Assembly: GCA_022567055.1 (NCBI GenBank)
Contig: JADFHU010000228.1
Coordinates: 1 to 7,976, forward strand
Origin: Planctomycetota bacterium
Lineage (GTDB): Bacteria; Planctomycetota; Phycisphaerae; Sedimentisphaerales; Anaerobacaceae
DNA: 7,976 bases
Reading direction: 5' to 3'
In this document: in pieces, positions 6,401 through 7,976 of the stretch
How positions within the stretch are numbered: position 1 is the first letter of the stretch
Layout: each line of letters opens with the position of its first letter
The notes under the pieces: model-generated
The model's database searches: none
Seen by the model: the letters and a program-made list of their open reading frames with translations, nothing else
What the model was told of the DNA's origin: nothing
Position numbers and translations under genes: made by a program

Positions 6401-7976
6401 TTAAGTTGGCCCGCGATGAGGATCCCTTTGTCCGGCAGCAAGTGGCCTATAGCCTGGGTGAAATATCGCGAAGCGCCGCGGGCCAGGCGCTGGCCGAGAT
6501 TGTCCTACGGGATGGGGAAGACCCTCATCTGCTGGCGGCGGCCCTGAGTTCCGCGGAACCTCACATCCGGACCCTTCTCGATGCCTTCGAGGAGGAAGAC
6601 GCATTTCTGACCCTTTCGACTCAGGCCTTTGCGGGGCTCGTGCAAACTGCCCTGGGCTACGGTCACAGCGCGGAACTCCGGGGGATGTTGAATGCTTTGG
6701 CTCGCCCCTCCCATGAGGGATTCCGTTCTCGACAGTTCAGTCTCATGGCCGCGTTCGTGCAGGCGCTTGCTGTAAAGGGACAATCGCTCAGCAAGCTCCA
6801 TCGATCCACCCCCGCCCTTCGTGTTCCCATTGAAGGGACCGACGCCCTGTTTGAGGCGGCGCGGCATCGGGCTCGGGACGACTCGCTGGATGTCGCCGAA
6901 CGCAAGACCGCCATTGAACTGTTGGGCCGAGGGCGAACAGACCGGCTGACAGATCTACAGTTGCTCGCCGGGACGCTGAAGCCGCGCACCTCGGTGGATG
7001 TTCAATTGGCGGCGATTCGACGGCTGGCGCGGACGGGAAACTCGGACGCGCCCGCAATGCTACTCGCGGGCTGGGCCGGACACGGGCCCAGGGTGCGGTC
7101 CGCCATCCTCGATGCACTGCTACGCCGACGGGCGTGGATCCCCTCCCTCTTGGATGAGATGACGAAGGAGATGTCCATCGCCAAGACATTCGATTCCGCC
7201 CGCCGCGTCATGCTGCTCAACCACGACAACGAATCCATCCGGGAGAAGGCCCAGGCATTGTTTGGAGACATTCAATCGGACCGCCAGGGCGTGGTGGACT
7301 ATTTCAGACCCGCATTGACCTTGAAGGGCGATCCGGAAAAGGGACGCCCCCTGTTCACCACGCTTTGCGTTTCCTGTCACAAGGTGGGTGACCTTGGTCG
7401 GCATGTGGGACCCGATCTTACCGCGCTGTCCAACCGATCCGCGGAGACCATGCTGGTGGCCATCGTGGACCCCAGCCGCGCGGTCGAGGAGAAGTATGTG
7501 CAATACCAGGCCGAGACCAGCGATGGTCTGCTTTTGACCGGCGTGCTGACGGAGGAGAGCGCCAACGCGGTGACGCTCCTGGGCGCCGAAGGGGAACCCC
7601 AGACGGTGCTGCGCGACAACCTGGAATCCTTTCGGAGCAGCCAACTTTCACTGATGCCCGATGGATTGGAGGAGGGCCTCGATCATCAGGCCATGGCCGA
7701 TCTGCTCGCCTTCCTGGTCAGCTCCGACGTCTCCTCGGTGGTGACCGCCGAACCGGACGGATCGTTTCACCTGACCGCCGCGCATGCCGCCCCCTCGGGC
7801 CCCTCGGTGGTCTTCCAACAGGACAGTGCAGCCCTGAGCTGGATCAGTCACGAGGACCAGGTCGTCTGGACGGCCCGTGACGTGAAGGCCGGACGCTATG
7901 CGGTCTTCATCGATGCCGCGGTGGCGGCAGACTATGAAGGACGTCCCTTCATCCTGGAATTGGGAGAGGAGACGAT
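3475..7976 (+). CDS. Giant exported ceramidase-like / PVC dehydrogenase / HEAT / cytochrome c fusion protein (3' end missing)
   Basis: 1500 codons are visible without a stop. ATG 3475 follows AGGA (3466-3469). Residues 1-35 look like a Sec signal (K10, then CCLLLLVGIL) with a cleavage region near VEAAEA. Residues about 38-470 resemble neutral/alkaline ceramidase (PF04734): HSHSAPH 128-134, H240, GCGADANP 277-284, GE 390-391 and GGYE 431-434. Residues about 485-860 match the PVC putative membrane-bound dehydrogenase domain (TIGR02604), with calcium-type DxDGDG loops at 546-554 and 589-597, CEPVHNLV, GPDGALYIVDMYR and GRIYRVF. HEAT-like helices occupy about 915-1035 and 1130-1230. A c-type haem domain (TIGR02603) spans about 1285-1415, with CVSCH at 1298-1302 (bases 7366-7380) and likely axial M1394. 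From about 1428 a beta-rich module begins (VVWTARDVKAGRYAVF) and is cut by the window. It probably oxidises an exported substrate and passes electrons to the haem; the substrate is unknown. Confidence 0.93.
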   Translation, partial: MKPNLPIIFVAKSGVCCLLLLVGILGSSSPVEAAEARAPLSVGVAEIDITPEQPIRLSGYSSRTEPAAEVAQRLRAKALAIGSDTHQPSVLITLDAIGIPRWLTDALAERLGRASKVDRAHLAVCATHSHSAPHLTGVLPHMFLSVLEESQQEAIDAYTDRLLDKLEMVALQALKNRRPGYLDWGQGTVGFAVNRRVLKDGKWTGFGVQVDGPVDHSLPVMRVTDTAGNLLAVLANYACHCTTLGGGFNRVHGDWAGFAQEMIEAKHPGAKAMIAIGCGADANPHPRGELKYAEQHGRELAEEVERLLKTDLKPLNHLPQGRFNDIELYFDPLPSREEWQKRADENSNWAFLAKRMLSQLDEGQELPRTMDYPVQTWTFGEDLAMVFLAGEVVVDYSIRLKRQFDADRLWINAYANDLPCYIASRRIYPQGGYEVDQSMIFYGKPQRLSPDSEDRIADETLRQLPHAFDSAETRKAIPAPISKDKALATIRVRPGMQAELVAAEPLVMDPVDIAWGPDLKMWVVEMADYPSGIDGRPGGRVRFLEDLDGDGVYDKSTLFLDGLFRPNSVMPWKKGVLVVCVPDIIYAEDTDGDGKADRQEILFSGFEEGNPQHLVAGLQWGLDQWIYVGHGNGAGGILSTKSGKRVNMNGRDLRIRPDTGAHDPQAGQTQYGRNRDDWGNWFGSDNSRPGWHFALLDHYMRRNPHVSAPDAKVALPEIAAAGPVYPASRTLSRLNDYDKVNRFTSACGFIIYRDTFLGEDYLGNSFVCEPVHNLVSRAVLQPKGTSFFSRRAPDETTSEFFASTDNWSRPTSARLGPDGALYIVDMYRFVIEHPEWIPEDWQRKLDLRDGHDKGRIYRVFPQGKRPRTPVNISRLSPRELVAALDTPNGWQRDMIHQWLHWWPDEETLGYLRQAVAEAALPQARLQALCALDGMGTLDGDTLLEAMTDSHPGVRRHAVRLCESSLTQSSRVREALFKLARDEDPFVRQQVAYSLGEISRSAAGQALAEIVLRDGEDPHLLAAALSSAEPHIRTLLDAFEEEDAFLTLSTQAFAGLVQTALGYGHSAELRGMLNALARPSHEGFRSRQFSLMAAFVQALAVKGQSLSKLHRSTPALRVPIEGTDALFEAARHRARDDSLDVAERKTAIELLGRGRTDRLTDLQLLAGTLKPRTSVDVQLAAIRRLARTGNSDAPAMLLAGWAGHGPRVRSAILDALLRRRAWIPSLLDEMTKEMSIAKTFDSARRVMLLNHDNESIREKAQALFGDIQSDRQGVVDYFRPALTLKGDPEKGRPLFTTLCVSCHKVGDLGRHVGPDLTALSNRSAETMLVAIVDPSRAVEEKYVQYQAETSDGLLLTGVLTEESANAVTLLGAEGEPQTVLRDNLESFRSSQLSLMPDGLEEGLDHQAMADLLAFLVSSDVSSVVTAEPDGSFHLTAAHAAPSGPSVVFQQDSAALSWISHEDQVVWTARDVKAGRYAVFIDAAVAADYEGRPFILELGEET

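Noticed and set aside
5896..6441. Reverse-strand frame of 181 codons
   Set aside because: It is antisense to the end of the dehydrogenase domain and the start of the HEAT-like region; low-complexity, with no motif or ribosome-binding evidence.
7120..7644. Reverse-strand frame of 174 codons
   Set aside because: It lies wholly inside the haem-domain part of the large gene, which has clear family motifs. Long antisense frames are expected in GC-rich coding DNA, and the product resembles no family.

Overview
The window looks like a chromosomal segment of a bacterium of the PVC group (Planctomycetota/Verrucomicrobiota, with Verrucomicrobiota the more likely guess). The main reason is the last gene. 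It carries the 'PVC-type' putative membrane-bound dehydrogenase domain (TIGR02604 type), HEAT-like repeats and a CxxCH haem domain (TIGR02603 type), an architecture largely restricted to that superphylum. The assignment rests on protein families only; no rRNA or marker gene is present.

Layout: (1) 1-378, the 3' end of an isoprenylcysteine methyltransferase-like membrane protein. (2) 379-648, a spacer holding copy 1 of an undescribed repeat element of about 130 nt. (3) 649-1728, a membrane-anchored or exported HAF-repeat protein with seven regularly spaced motifs. (4) 1729-2029, a second spacer holding copy 2 of the same element and a possible 48-codon ORF. (5) 2030-3157, a two-gene operon of an RDD-family membrane protein and an unrecognised four-helix membrane protein, 27 nt apart. 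(6) 3158-3474, a spacer with a weak terminator-like hairpin, a candidate promoter and a short leader hairpin. (7) 3475 to the window end, one very large exported protein, 1500 codons so far and still open. It joins a neutral-ceramidase-like domain, the PVC dehydrogenase-like domain, HEAT-like repeats, a c-type haem domain and the start of a beta-rich module.

All supported genes are on the + strand. The first 3.4 kb holds small membrane or surface genes of moderate GC with long AT-rich spacers and resembles an accessory region. The large gene is visibly richer in G/C at third codon positions. The first genes share no obvious pathway. The large gene is most likely an envelope-exposed or periplasmic catabolic redox enzyme whose substrate cannot be read from sequence.

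The most unusual structure is the direct-repeat pair around the HAF gene. Over the core, 87 of 98 alignment columns match (hand count). Both copies carry a 13-bp tandem duplication at the same place, and the variable bases of that unit change together within each copy. One copy has five and the other six A residues in a run inside a small conserved reading frame.
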